Source: Pogostemon cablin (Eukaryota > Streptophyta > Magnoliopsida > Lamiales > Lamiaceae). Taken from it: a DNA stretch of 64,000 bases. Positions 22,464 to 33,224 of this stretch are shown in pieces; within the stretch, counting starts at the first letter, position 1, and every line of letters begins with the position of its first letter. The stretch lies in the NCBI GenBank assembly GCA_023678885.1, contig CM042955.1:33636088-33700087 (forward strand). Reading direction: 5' to 3'. A program made the position numbers and the translations under genes. The notes below the pieces were generated by a model, which had not been told where the DNA came from, made no database searches, and worked only from the letters and a program-made list of their open reading frames with translations.

Positions 22464-24051
22464 AAAAGTCAAAAGTTGCTGTCAATTGATGTTACGTGAT
22501 GGATGGGCAGCCATAATTGATTTAGGAATAGTATTTGCATGCTTTGTTTATTAAAAAAATTGATTGGCTAGGGGAGCCGTGTGTTTCCCACTCACCCCAA
22601 CCACTTTTGCCTATATATATGGGTGTTGAGGAATTCATCACCTCACACCCCATCAAGTGAAAAAAAAAGAGAAAGAGAGAGAAAGAAAAAGAAAGGAAAG
22701 GGTTCGTGCTGGGGTGAAAGATAGGAGATTAGTTATGGTTCTTCACGGGTCTATAGTGTTACTATTGTCAGAGTCCAAGTAAGCAGAAGTCCAACTACGA
22801 TGCATAAACATATTGTATGTGAATTATTTGTGATTAGTTTAATTATCTTATGAATTATTTGGGATTAAATTGTGATACCTGCTGTGGATTTATGTTATTT
22901 GAGGTAAGTTGGTATTCAAATGTCACTAAATATTATTTTATAAATTATCTATAATAAACTTGTGATACAAGTTGCGGATCTATGTGATTTTAAATAATAT
23001 CATTGTCATATATAAATCTATGTTATTGGAAACTGTTAAAAATATATCTGTATGATTTGAGAAGATATTAGTTATAAGGATCTGTGTGATCCAAGATGAA
23101 GTTGTTGTTCCAAAAAGGGATCCGTGTGATCCAAGGTGAAGTGGTTATTTTATAAATGGATCTATTTGATTGTGGTGAAATTGTTATTCCAGAAGTGGAT
23201 TTGTGTGAATTGAAGTTAAGTTGTTGCTTTATTGTGATTAAATGTTGATATTAATATCGTAAATGGTTTATGATGCATATTTAATTGCCCTAATTGCATA
23301 ACATGCATAATCATGTTTCCCCAAAATTAATAAGATACTAATGGTGTGTGCGACCACTATATATGCATCTCTGTCAGGGTTCGAAAAATCATTCCCGACA
23401 CTTTATTCTGGGTTTGGAAAAATCATTCCCAGTACTTTATTTGGGGTTCGGAAAAAATCATCCCCAACACTCTGTTAGGGTTCAAAAAAATCATTCTCGA
23501 CACTATTTTTGGGGTTCCAAAAAATCATCCCCATTGAGCTCATTTGGGGTGCATATCATAAGTGTATCGTGGGAATCCCGCAACGTGAACAGTTTTCAAA
23601 ATAAAAGAGACCAACTAGAAAGACTGGAAAATAGACGATAGAAAACTAAATGCATTTTTATGCACTGACATGCATGATTTTTACTTACTGAGATTTTTGT
23701 CTCACTAGTTTATTCATTGTAGGTGAGCCTGTTGATGATTGAGTTTTGTGATGTGACTGTGCAAGCTGTGGAGCTCCTACAGGGTTTTAAGCTGATGTAC
23801 ATAGATAACGACCTGTTGGGCTAGACCGTGGGTTTATTTTGTTTCCACTGATATTTTGTTATGTCATATAATAAGGTATGGTTACAAGTTTATGTGGTTC
23901 AAAATGTTGTCAGCAACTAGTTACATATGTTGAACTAGTGTGATGGTTTTGGTTATAAATATATTATGTAAAAAAAATGCAGGTTTTTATAATGATGATA
24001 TACATGTTAATTAGTATTTGAATTATAAGTTATGTAAGGTGGGTCATGACA
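21931..24051 (+). repeat. 3' LTR of the gypsy element
   Basis: 2,121 bp. It keeps about 0.5 kb (21961-22467) missing from the 5' LTR, and the uninterrupted solo-LTR target at about 23362-23382. Confidence 0.9.
22385..22458. repeat. (TA)n microsatellite in the 3' LTR
   Basis: About 74 bp of pure TA. It lies in the part of the LTR that the 5' LTR lacks. The apparent peptide across it is only a run of Ile-Tyr. Confidence 0.95.
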
Positions 24052-24056
24052 AGTTA

Positions 24057-25150
24057 ATATACACCTAAACTCTATGAATAAAATGAATAGGATGTGAACT
24101 CATTACAAGCCCCAAAATAGCTCTTAGGATTATCTCCAAAGATCTCAATTCCAAATAGATACTTCTAAAACTAAGAATTCCCTTAAGAGGTACTCTCCTA
24201 ACCCTAAGTTCCCTTTCTAGTTACTATGATTATATTGGCTTGGTTCCCTTCATTAGGTCAATTATTCGACTAGATTAATCTTTCTAATGTCCTATCTCAA
24301 GGGTTTTAAGCATAAGAAGGTCATGTCATACTTATAACTAGCTATCCTCACACTAAATAAACCTTAAAATTAGTTGATTAAACTAATCATCCAAACATCT
24401 AATTGGAATTATCATTATAATCAAATGCAAGAGTAAATTAATCATACAACTCATTATATAATTTAAGAAATATAGAAATTGAGATAAAAATTGCAATCCA
24501 ATTCAATAAACAACAACAAATGCATAAATCTAGAAATCACTAATCACTCATATTGCTAGTCTCCCAAATGAGACTAGACTAGTACAAATTCTGTGAAAAC
24601 ACTAACAAAAGTATTACATATATAAATAAAAATGCACAAAATAACTACAAATAACATCACTAAATCTAAGTGGATATGACAACAATCAATCCATCTCAAC
24701 TTCGTTTCATAAAAGCAATGTTTAACAAGATATATTGTCTCGAATAATTTTACTTTGTTTTTTTATTTTTTATTTTTATTTATAATTATACTTCATATAT
24801 AATGATCTCATACCCATTTCACAAAAGAATATAGTATAATTTTCTCAAACAATTTTTTTACTAAGATTGATATATAATATATTGTTGTGTTTAGTAAAAG
24901 TTGAACTTTGACAGACATGATTAAATAAAGTTAAATAGTAATCTCTCCATCCAAACATATAATGCACATTATTTATTTTCATTCTTACAAATTTTATACA
25001 CTCTTTCATTATCTTCAGTTTGATTAAAACTCGAGCCACGAATTTTTGATGTCATTTTTTTCTCTGTGTAAGCTAGATATTTGAGAAAATGATAAGTATA
25101 AGACTATGAGTTATGAAGACATGGAAGCTATATTTATAGATTGAATTGAG
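24057..25150. other. AT-rich intergenic DNA, possibly an old LTR remnant
   Basis: No gene is found. The stretch 24060-24700 has the same style as the solo LTR at 14812-16536 (short phrases such as TTCCCTTCATTAGG and CATAAATCTAG), which may mean an old LTR of a related family. No termini or duplications are visible. Confidence 0.3.
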
Positions 25151-25154
25151 TGAG

Positions 25155-25315
25155 ATCACAACCCACCAACCAGTCTCAACGGCTAGGATTGAAAGCCACC
25201 AACCAGTCTCAACGGCTATGATTGAAAGTCACCAACCAAAATTGAATGGTTGAGATCGAAAGCCATCAACCAAAATTAATGGTTGAGATCAAAACCTACC
25301 AACAAATTTTTTATT
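25155..25315. repeat. Short tandem repeat, unit about 35 bp
   Basis: About four diverging copies of a unit reading CCACCAACCAGTCTCAACGG followed by CTAGGATTGAAAG. The later copies have CAACCAAAATT instead of CAGTCTCAACGG. Confidence 0.7.
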
Positions 25316-25637
25316 ATATAATGGGTACATTGCTTATCAATCATACACATCATTTTCCATATGTGTTGTTTATATATTTCTTTAATTTCATTTTGATATT
25401 TATTTTGATGTAATTTGTAAAATTTATACAACATTTAAATTTAGAAATTAAAATTTAAATATAAATTAATTAATACAAAATAGAAATATATTATTTAATT
25501 AATAATTTAAAATTAGAGGGATAAATAATCAATTTAGAATATTATAATTATTTAAATTTAATAAAATAATATTTTGAATAAGATTCTATAGAATATTCCC
25601 TTTTGCACCAAATTTTGAATAAAAATCATTGGAGGAG

Positions 25638-25687
25638 ATATGATCCAAATCACCAAAAATTTGGATATTTGGTGATTTGGGTCATAT
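25638..25687. repeat. Small hairpin, 20-bp arms
   Basis: 25638-25657 (ATATGATCCAAATCACCAAA) pairs with 25668-25687 with a single T:C difference, which is a G:U pair in RNA. The loop is 10 bases. Confidence 0.75.
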
Positions 25688-25853
25688 TACCCATGGTTGC
25701 CCTAATTGAGTGAGGATGGGGAGACAGACAGAGACAGGACATGCCCTCACTTTATGAAATTATTATGGGGGAGAGAGAGAGAGCATGTCACATTCTCAGT
25801 TTTTCATCACTTCACTCCATAATACCAAACCATTATAATAATAATGAGCATGA

Positions 25854-25973
25854 CTTGGGTGACCCGTGGTCACCCATGACCCTCTCACATGAGGGGGTGG
25901 GTTCCACATGTCAGGGGGTGGACCCCCACCCCCTCATGTGAGAGGGTCATGGGTGACCACGGGGTCACCCAAG
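25854..25973. mobile_element. Foldback MITE / long GC-rich hairpin
   Basis: The left arm (25854-25902, starting CTTGGGTGACC) is almost the exact reverse complement of the right arm (25922-25973, ending GGTCACCCAAG), with one single-base indel in about 49 bp. The loop is about 20 bp. GC content is far above the surroundings. This is a complete terminal-inverted-repeat unit with hardly any interior. An RNA copy would fold into a long near-perfect stem. No clear target duplication is seen. Confidence 0.8.
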
Positions 25974-26186
25974 AATTACCCAATAATAATGCCATCTTTC
26001 AAACCAACCAAGGGTTGCTCTATCAATATTCTTCATTCATCATTTCTTGCTTTTCCAACTATTTCTTTACAACCTAACATAATTAATTAATTAATATGAA
26101 TTTCAGAGTCTCTTTAGAGTTTAGATTATTTAATTGAATAATTATTTTTGTAAATTTTAAATAATTAAGGTCTACATGAAACAGGA

Positions 26187-27765
26187 TTAGTAATATTAGA
26201 GATTACAAGTAAATTCATGACTGATCCGGTTCGGATCCTTGTAAAGCGCGATGAGTTAACTCTGGAGGTAAGCTACCTTTTCTTTCCCTTTTTTGCTTTC
26301 TACCTGTAAGTCTGCACCAGGAAAGGGGATATTGTGAAATTTTTAGGTTCTCAGTCATTCATGATTTGTACCAAGAAGAGTGCCTTTCTCAGATGGAGAA
26401 ACATGTGAAAATAGCTTACAATATGACTGCATATTTGATGTTTGGCTAGATGAGATTCTAAATTGTCAATTTTCTGATTCTAAACTGCCTGAGAATCCCA
26501 TTTCCCTTTTTTATGGCAAACTTAAAGAAATCTTCCTCAAAACGATATCTAGCTTTTTAGGTGCTGAATGAAGTCAGATTTTATGTTTTGTACTTTCTCT
26601 TTTTTCTTTTTTTCTTTTTTTTCTAATTTTTCTTGTTCACCCATGGCAGGGCATCAAACAATTCTTTGTTGCGGTGGAAAGAGAAGAGTGGAAATTCGAT
26701 ACTCTATGTGATTTATATGATACCCTTACCATTACCCAGGCTGTAATATTCTGTAATACAAAGCGGAAGGTAATTGTTTCCTTCCCTTTAGTTCATATTC
26801 TTGCTAATAATAGTACCATTACCAATCCTAAATTGGACATGAAGAAAAAATTATGTCAATCAACTTCATATAGTGTCTACAGTTTATTGCACTATGCATA
26901 GGTATTGGTATTTCTTACTCTTATTAATATTTTGAACAGTGCAAATAATTTGGTGAAAAGAATTGTTCTAGACCTTGACTTTGGTGTTGCTTCATAAGCT
27001 ATTTTAGCTCCCCTTTTCCTAAGTATATTCTAGAGGTATCCTAATATATGTGATACGCATTTCGGAATTTGTCCATCCTCCAGGTGTCATTATTCCAACA
27101 ACTTGAGATTTTAAATGCTTATTTCTTCCAGCTCTGTCGTAGATAAATATGGTGTTTTTGGCACCTAGAATGACTACTGATCTGTTTCCTGTGTAATTTG
27201 TGTGCATAGGTTTCACTGGTGATTAACTATGATCTACCCAACAATCGAGAGCTCTACATTCATCGAATTGGCCGGTCCGGTCGTTTTGGGAGAAAGGTAT
27301 TTCTACAGGATCTTAGGAATTTTTTCAAAATACCATCATCTATAAAATAATTGAAAAGGGTGACTGTTGAAGTCCAAAGAATCAGAATTATTTAGCCATC
27401 CCTGTATGGACCCACAGAGGTTCCACTAAATTAGTGTTTTGGTGCTTAGACATTCCATAGCATGTGTCTGTCTGTGCCTCATTCACACACAATCACGTGC
27501 ATGTGTGGAAAATTAGTAAACGTTGGCTAAGATGCGGCTACTGCTGCTTAGAAACATAAGTTATGTATAGCATTGCTCTAGGAACTTTTTTTTTTTTTTT
27601 TTGGAAGGTGCTCTAGGAAACATTTGGTTACAATAATGATGTGCACTGCAGGGCGTGGCCATAAATTTTGTGAAAAGCGACGACATCAAGATACTTAGAG
27701 ATATCGAGCAATATTACAGTACGCAGATCGATGAAATGCCAATGAATGTGGCTGATTTAATTTAA
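26187..27765 (+). pseudogene. EIF4A3: eIF4A3 (exon-junction-complex DEAD-box helicase), truncated and exon-deleted copy
   Basis: Four exons with intact GT/AG borders encode pieces that I recognise as nearly identical to plant eIF4A3: about 26187-26267 (EITSKFMTDPVRILVKRDEL), 26650-26769 (GIKQFFVAVEREEWKFDTLC ... VIFCNTKRK), 27210-27296 ([12 protein letters not shown] ... [12 protein letters not shown], helicase motif VI) and 27652-27765 (GVAINFVKSDD to MPMNVADLI, normal C-terminus). The N-terminal RecA domain is absent. The stretch between CNTKRK and VSLVINYD (about 55 residues, motifs IVa-V) is not in the 440-bp intron where it belongs. Introns and 3' UTR are kept, so this is a duplicated, not a retrotransposed, copy. 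Without Walker A and DEAD motifs it cannot be a helicase. Confidence 0.88.
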
Positions 27766-28506
27766 GATGTGATCCTGCCCTGGGTGGTTATGGGGTTCTT
27801 TTTGTGTACTCCATATTTTTCCAGAGTTGCTGTTGATAAACTGGATGCATATTTCTTTCTATTTAATTTTGATCTTCTTTTAGGCTTGTGATTGTATCAT
27901 TTTCTCTTGTAATGCAAGCAATATCCCTAATTCTGATTGATTTCCATATGCCCTTCCCTTCACTTGCCATTCATCTCCTTCACTACTCTTTTCTCCCTCA
28001 TAAAGCACACACAGAATACACATAATTTACATAATCCTTGACTCTATTTAAGGCTACATCATACTCTCCAGCATTAATTGTGAATGCATAGTTGAGATGG
28101 AGGGAGTTTTTGTGTGCAGTTGTGACACGATGGGACCTCTTAGAGTCTAATGATTATTATTAGGGTATGGTGCTAATTTAAGGATATAATTATAATTTTA
28201 TATTGTAGGTCATATAATATTTTAATCTTCTAGTTTATGACTTGTATTATGTCTCGATTACTTAATGGTTCTTATACTACTTTATTATCAGAGTTTAATT
28301 TTTACTCTTAAAATGAGTGTAAAAAAGAAAAATATAGTGGTAAATACTGGTTTGATTTAACACGAAAACCCAATGGGCCGATCCATTAGAATTAGTAGCC
28401 ATGTTCTCCAGGTTTGCTCAATCCTTGTTATCAATCTTATCCCTTCTTCTCTCCGTCTCAACTGAAATTCTCTTCAGTATCATTACTTCCTACTCTGGAT
28501 CTTAAG
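27766..28506. other. 3' UTR-like and intergenic sequence
   Basis: 27766-27930 looks like the former 3' UTR of the eIF4A3 copy. The rest is AT-rich with no gene seen. 28330-28506 precedes the next gene remnant and is CT-rich, like a 5' leader. Confidence 0.4.
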
Positions 28507-29372
28507 ATGGCCATGAAGGGCAAACAAGAGGTTGCCAAATCGGATCTCCCCAAAATGGATATCGAGTCCATTCTCTCTCCTTCCTCTTACTGTTTGCTTA
28601 TTTTTCTCTCTTTATCCATCGAATTTGCCTCCGATGTGAATTAATGTTTGCGGGTGACAAGTGAATTCCTCGATAATGTTGAAATAACATACGAATGCTA
28701 TGCTACTCATATTTTGATTGTTTAAACCGATTACCAACTAAGTCCATTCCCTATTTGTATACATAAATAAATTGATAAAAAGGTGCCTGTAGTCGCCCAT
28801 CAATTGATTTTCTCATCTTTCAAAGAATGGCTGTTTATGCAGTTATGTTGTTGTGGACACATGACATGGAAACAGAAGAAGGACTTGGAGAACAGGAAGG
28901 TTGTGTCACTTGGTGGAAAGGTCAGCTCTTATTTCATTTCTTCATGTGAACCTCCAAAGTGCATACATGAACTGTTAAGGGCTCCCAAGAAGCAGCGTTG
29001 CACGAGTTCAGATGAAGAAACAAAAGGAGAGAGAAGAGAAAATGCTTCAAGAGGTGACAATTGCAATTATTATGAGTTAAGTTGCACACTAATAGTGACA
29101 GTAAAATAACTGGTGGTTTCAGAGAGCAATTCTTGGAAGATTTGGAGCCTTTAGTAGCAGTAGTGGTGGTAAAAGGGTGATAGAGGCAGAATTTTGAAGG
29201 CTACGGAAGGCAATTTCAGAAATGGTGTGCTCGATGTCAAACATTTCTTACAATCCTCAAGCCTCAAACGAGAAGGGCAGACAAGCTATGGGTAAAGGGA
29301 AGAAAAAGAAAGGGGGTAACAGTGGCCATGGCAAAACAAAAGCTCGCGGCACTAGGAACATTTCAAATATTT
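28507..29372 (+). pseudogene. Unidentified small basic plant protein, frameshifted remnant
   Basis: I cannot name this family. The pieces read as one gene with introns. ATG at 28507: MAMKGKQEVAKSDLPKMDIE, open to a stop at 28642-28644. An exon from about 28855 encodes HMTWKQKKDLENRKVVSLGGK. The block near 28980-29054 encodes APKKQR and, in another frame, MKKQKEREEKMLQE before a GT. From about 29123 comes RAILGRFGAFSSSSGGKRV. After a frame change come RILKATEGNFRNGVLDVKHF and LQSSSLKREGQTSYG. A last frame change gives GKGKKKKGGNSGHGKTKARG (to about 29350). A Lys/Gly-rich tail and RFG block suggest a nuclear or nucleolar protein; that is inference. At least two frameshifts make it a pseudogene unless splicing avoids them. 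Confidence 0.55.
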
Positions 29373-29754
29373 TCTTTAATCTTTATATGCTTTGTTTTTA
29401 GATCAAAAGAAATAGTAGCAATTTTCATTTGGTGGGTAGTGAGCAAACTTGTTCCTTTTGACAACTCTACTTGCTAGTTGCTACTGATGAAATTGTAAGT
29501 TCATAGAATTAGTAGACTGCACAGAAATACTCATGAAATTGGAAGCAATTGATTTGGGAGTAGCAAAGATGTACAATGAGGTCACTGCACTTTGCTGAAT
29601 TTTATCATTACAACATCTCACAGTGTAATTTCCATTGCATGTGTGATTAATACTCACAGAGCAAGTTTAATTATCTTTTTTTTTTGTTTATTTATAAAAA
29701 AAAAAGTATTTATGTCATTTATCTACGTTTAGCATTTGTAGCTGCATGTAACGA
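29373..29754. other. AT-rich spacer between two gene remnants
   Basis: Nothing recognisable. Poly-T and poly-A runs occur at about 29678-29705. Confidence 0.4.
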
Positions 29755-30107
29755 TCGGAATGGTACATTATGAACATGATAATGGTGATGGTGATTTGGG
29801 CCCTGGTTGCGGCCATTCCCTTCCAGGAGAGGAATGGGCTGACGACCCATCTGCAGACTCCGAGGAATTTGGGGTGGGTCGTCCCGACAATCGGGCTGCA
29901 GGAGAAGATCGGAGACGAGTGGAAGAAGAAGGAGAAGAGGGGGACGCCAGGTTTGCTGAAGGAGTTGTAGGGGATGGAGAAGGCGGCGCGTTCAACTCAT
30001 GGAGGTGTACGCGTTTCCATTGGAGGAGGAGAAGGAGGCGGGCTGGTGGAAAGGCCACGCACAGTTTCTCCACGATTTTGACAATTTAGGGCTGAAAGGT
30101 GGATGAT
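29755..30107 (+). pseudogene. ROH1/BYPASS-like (DUF793) protein, C-terminal remnant
   Basis: The frame through 29770-29970 reads MNMIMVMVIWALVAAIPFQE, then THLQTPRNLGWVVPTIGLQE and GTPGLLKEL. This is the conserved C-terminal half of plant ROH1/DUF793 proteins (a hydrophobic segment followed by the WALVAAIP motif). A stop at 29968-29970 (TAG where Gln is expected) breaks it, and after a frameshift MEVYAFPLEEEKEAGWWKGH continues the family pattern to about 30107. The N-terminal half is absent upstream. ROH1 is reported as an exocyst (EXO70) partner, with BYPASS1 as a relative. This copy cannot act. The copia element at 30110 begins just downstream. Confidence 0.7.
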
Positions 30108-30109
30108 TA

Positions 30110-30412
30110 TGTTAGGAATTTAGACACACACACGCACACGATGACACGAATAACACGAGATTTGTTTACCCAGTTCGTCTTTCGACTACATCTGGGGGCA
30201 ATGCCAAGCCAGGATTTTTCTTACCTTGTTGGACAAGTCAACTACAATGAGAAAACATCTTGATCTAGATAACACAATGGATAACTTCTTGATCAAGATA
30301 ACACAATGGATAACTTCTTGATCAAGATAACTTGCCCTAATCCTAAGCCCATTAGGATCAACTGGGCCAAAAGAAATACGGGCCCAAAGAATTTAGGCTC
30401 CATACTCCAACA
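30110..30412 (-). repeat. 3' LTR of the second copia element
   Basis: 303 bp. It contains a short internal duplication (ACACAATGGATAACTTCTTG twice, about 30272-30321) that is also present in the partner LTR. Confidence 0.9.
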
Positions 30413-30453
30413 ATCTCCCACTTGGAGACTAAATCCTCCATGTAGCATATCTT

Positions 30454-33184
30454 CTAGTTCTCCTCCCGTATCCGCTTGGCATTGCCTAGCCTTTTCTTCA
30501 AGTTCCAAGGCCAATTGAATTTCTCTAAGGTCACCACCTTAGTAAACATGTCCGCTGGATTCTCATTTCCAAGGATCTTCATAAGCTGTAAGACCTTCAT
30601 CTCCAAAAGGTGACGGATGTAGTGATACTTCAATTCATCATGCTTTGTTCTTGAGTGAAATGCCGGATTCTTTGCAAGAAATATAGCACTTTGACTATCA
30701 CTGAAAAGAGTACTATTTTCATGCTCCTTCCCAAGTTCCCCCAAGAAATTCTGCAACCACACCATCTCCTTACTTGCCTCTGTCACAGCTATATACTCTG
30801 CCTCCGCATAAGACTCAGGTTCACCACCATCAGTAAGTAACAAGTAGTAGTTAGAGGGCGAATACCTATCAGGTGCACGTCGCTCTCTAGCTGGTCTCTG
30901 CAACGGATCCTCCAATGGTGGTGGTGGTGTCCTTGGTTCTCCAATGAGATCCTCTTCCTCATTCTGACTCTCCTTGCTCCCACTCGAGTTTGAGATGTCT
31001 AACTCGACTTCTTGGGTATTAATCTTGTCAGAATTTGATGCCTCCAATATGTTCTTGTACATAACATGTTCATTGAAAACCATATCTCTAATGCGAATAA
31101 TATTTTGGTTGTTCTCATCCCAGAGTCTATAACCGAACTCATCACCACCATAACCAATGAACGTACACTTAACAGATTTAGCATCTAACTTGCTTCTATC
31201 ATTAGAACTAATATGAGCATATGCAACACAACCAAAGGCACGCAAGTAAGACAGATTTACCTCTTTTCCTGTCCATTCTTCCTCTGGTATTCTGTTTTCC
31301 AACGGAACTGATGGATCTCTGTTAATTAGGTATGCTGCTGTGTTTACTGCATCTGCCCAAAACATCTTAGGCATTCCACTCTTCAATCTCATGCATCTAG
31401 CTCGCTCATTCAAAGTTCTGTTCATTCGTTCTGCCACTCCATTCTGCTGGGGAGTTCCTCTCACGGTCTTCTCCATGCGAATCCCATTCTCAGCACAATA
31501 TTCCTTGAACTCACGGAGTTCATATTCACCTTCATTGTCAGAATGAAGACACTTTACTTTCAGCCCCGTTTCATTCTCTACAAGGGCTTTCCACTTCCTG
31601 AAAGTATCAAATGCATCAGTTTTATTTTTCAGAAAATAAACTCATACCTTTCGAGTGGAGTCATCGATGAAGGTCATGTAGTACTCCGAACCACCAAGGA
31701 ACTTCGTGGGCGCTGGTCCCCATAGATCGCTATGCACCAACTTTAACTTTTCTGCCTTCAAGGTTCTGCCACCTCTCGAGAAACTTACTCTTCTCTGTTT
31801 CCCGAAAACACAGTCCTCGCATAGGCCAACTTCAACAGATTTCAGCCCTGGAAATCTCTCTTTTGAACACATTACCTTTATCCCTTTCTCGCTCATGTGA
31901 CCGAGCCGACAGTGCCACAAATCAACATTGGTCGTAGCTCCTGCAAGATCAATGCAGTCCTTGGAGTTAGTTGTAGTATACAACGTCCCCTCCTTCTTTC
32001 CTCGCGCTACTACCATTACTCCTTTACTGATCTTCCAACTGTTGCTGCCAAAAGTCACTGAGTATCCTTCTACATCAAGCTGTCTAATTGAAAGCAAATT
32101 TCTTTTCAATCCTGGAATGTGCCTAACACCATTCAGCTTTAATGTCGATCCGTTTGGTGTGGATATCCGAACATCTCCTTTCCCCACGATCTTCAAGGGC
32201 TCATCATCAGCAAGGTAGACTTGTCCGAATTCACCAGACACATAGTTCTCCATTATTTCAGCATCACTGCATGAGTGAAATGATGCTCCAGAATCCAACA
32301 CCCATGATTCCAGCGGACTACTGACACTCAAGACCAACGCATCTCCAATATCATCTATGGTTGCGTTTGCTGTCTTCTTCTCATTCTGTCCCTTCTTGTT
32401 TTTCTTGGGCGCTGTACACTGATTCCTGTAGTGACCAAACTCATCACAATTCCAGCACTGGATTGAGTCTTTGTCTTTCTTGGATTGACTCTTTCCTCTG
32501 GACTTTGATCTGCCACGATTCTGCCTACCCTTTGATCTGCCCCTATCCTCCGTGTTCAGCACTGACCCTGAAGTAGATCTAGACTCTTTTCTGCGAACCT
32601 CCTCGCTAATCATCAGATCTCTCACTTCGTCAAGCTTCAATTTATCTTTCGCGGATAAAGCACTAACTGCAGTTACTGTGGCAGCCCAACTATCTGGCAA
32701 AGAAGATAACAAAACTAAAGCAAGTACCTCGTCAGTGAATTTGATTTCGACTGAACACAACTGCCCAATGATCATGTTGAACTCGTTCAGATGTTGCTGC
32801 ACAAGTGTGCTCTCCGACATTCTGAGGTTGAACAATCGTCTGATCAAATGAACCTTGTTTGCAGTTGTGGGCTTTTGGTACATCTCCTCCAGGATTTGCA
32901 GCATCTCCCTTGCGGTACATCTCCTCCAGGATTTGCAGCATCTCCCTTGCGGACTTGGCTTTAGTTGTGGAGTAGGCTACGTTCATGGACAACGATAAAC
33001 GTATCGCACTCATCGCCTTTCTGTTCAACAGATTCCACTCCTTCAGATCCATCTTTTCGGGTTTCACCTTCTCTTCTAAGGGCACATACAGATCTTTGCC
33101 GTAGAGATAATCCTCGATCTACATCTTCCAGAACCCAAAATTTGATCCGTCAAACTGTTTGATTGAAATCTTCTCGTCGCTCAT
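30454..33184 (-). pseudogene. Copia gag-pol without reverse transcriptase
   Basis: From ATG 33184: gag (MSDEKISIKQFDGSNFGFWK), then a TAG for Gln, and a 37-bp tandem duplication at about 32878-32951 that shifts the frame. The main frame 31642-32904 carries gag, the zinc knuckle CWNCDEFGHYRNQC, protease WVLDSGASFHSC, pre-integrase (LWHCRLGHM, CEDCVFGKQRR) and the start of integrase. A TGA for Trp follows STRKV. Then 30454-31476 carries integrase (GTPQQNGVAERMNRTLNERA, FWADAVNTAAYLINR). At NYYLLLTDGGEPESY it passes in frame straight into RNase H (AEAEYIAVTEASKEMVWLQN, FHSRTKHDELKYHYIRHLLE). The entire reverse transcriptase is missing at this join without disturbing the frame. Confidence 0.9.
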
Positions 33185-33209
33185 CTTGACTGCTCCCTTC
33201 GAACCCGAG

Positions 33210-33222
33210 GCTCTTGATACCA
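33210..33222 (-). promoter_or_regulatory. Primer-binding site of the second copia element
   Basis: Reverse complement TGGTATCAAGAGC, adjacent to the 5' LTR. Confidence 0.85.
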
Positions 33223-33224
33223 GT

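Larger units (their letters stand above)
13863..24051 (+). mobile_element. Ty3/gypsy chromovirus (Tekay/Del-like), degenerate full-length copy
   Basis: LTRs start TGTAATACCC and end GTCATGACA (13863-17218 and 21931-24051) and are flanked by a perfect AGTTA duplication (13858-13862 and 24052-24056). The internal order gag, protease, reverse transcriptase, RNase H, integrase, chromodomain-like tail is that of chromoviruses. The tail ELKEELSYEEIPVEILRREV is the pattern I associate with the Tekay/Del lineage. The two LTRs differ in length because the 5' copy gained a 1.7 kb solo LTR and lost about 0.5 kb present in the 3' copy. The insertion lies 24 bp from the copia target site. Confidence 0.92.

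Noticed and set aside
22224..22499. 91-codon frame with a long Ile-Tyr run
   Set aside because: It is the translation of a (TA)n microsatellite in an LTR.
26380..26571. 63-codon frame between eIF4A3 exons as an extra exon
   Set aside because: It lies in the intron between two exons that join perfectly in phase, and it has no helicase similarity.
29768..30073. 101-codon minus-strand frame opposite the ROH1-like remnant
   Set aside because: It is a low-complexity Ser/Pro frame antisense to a recognisable DUF793 segment.
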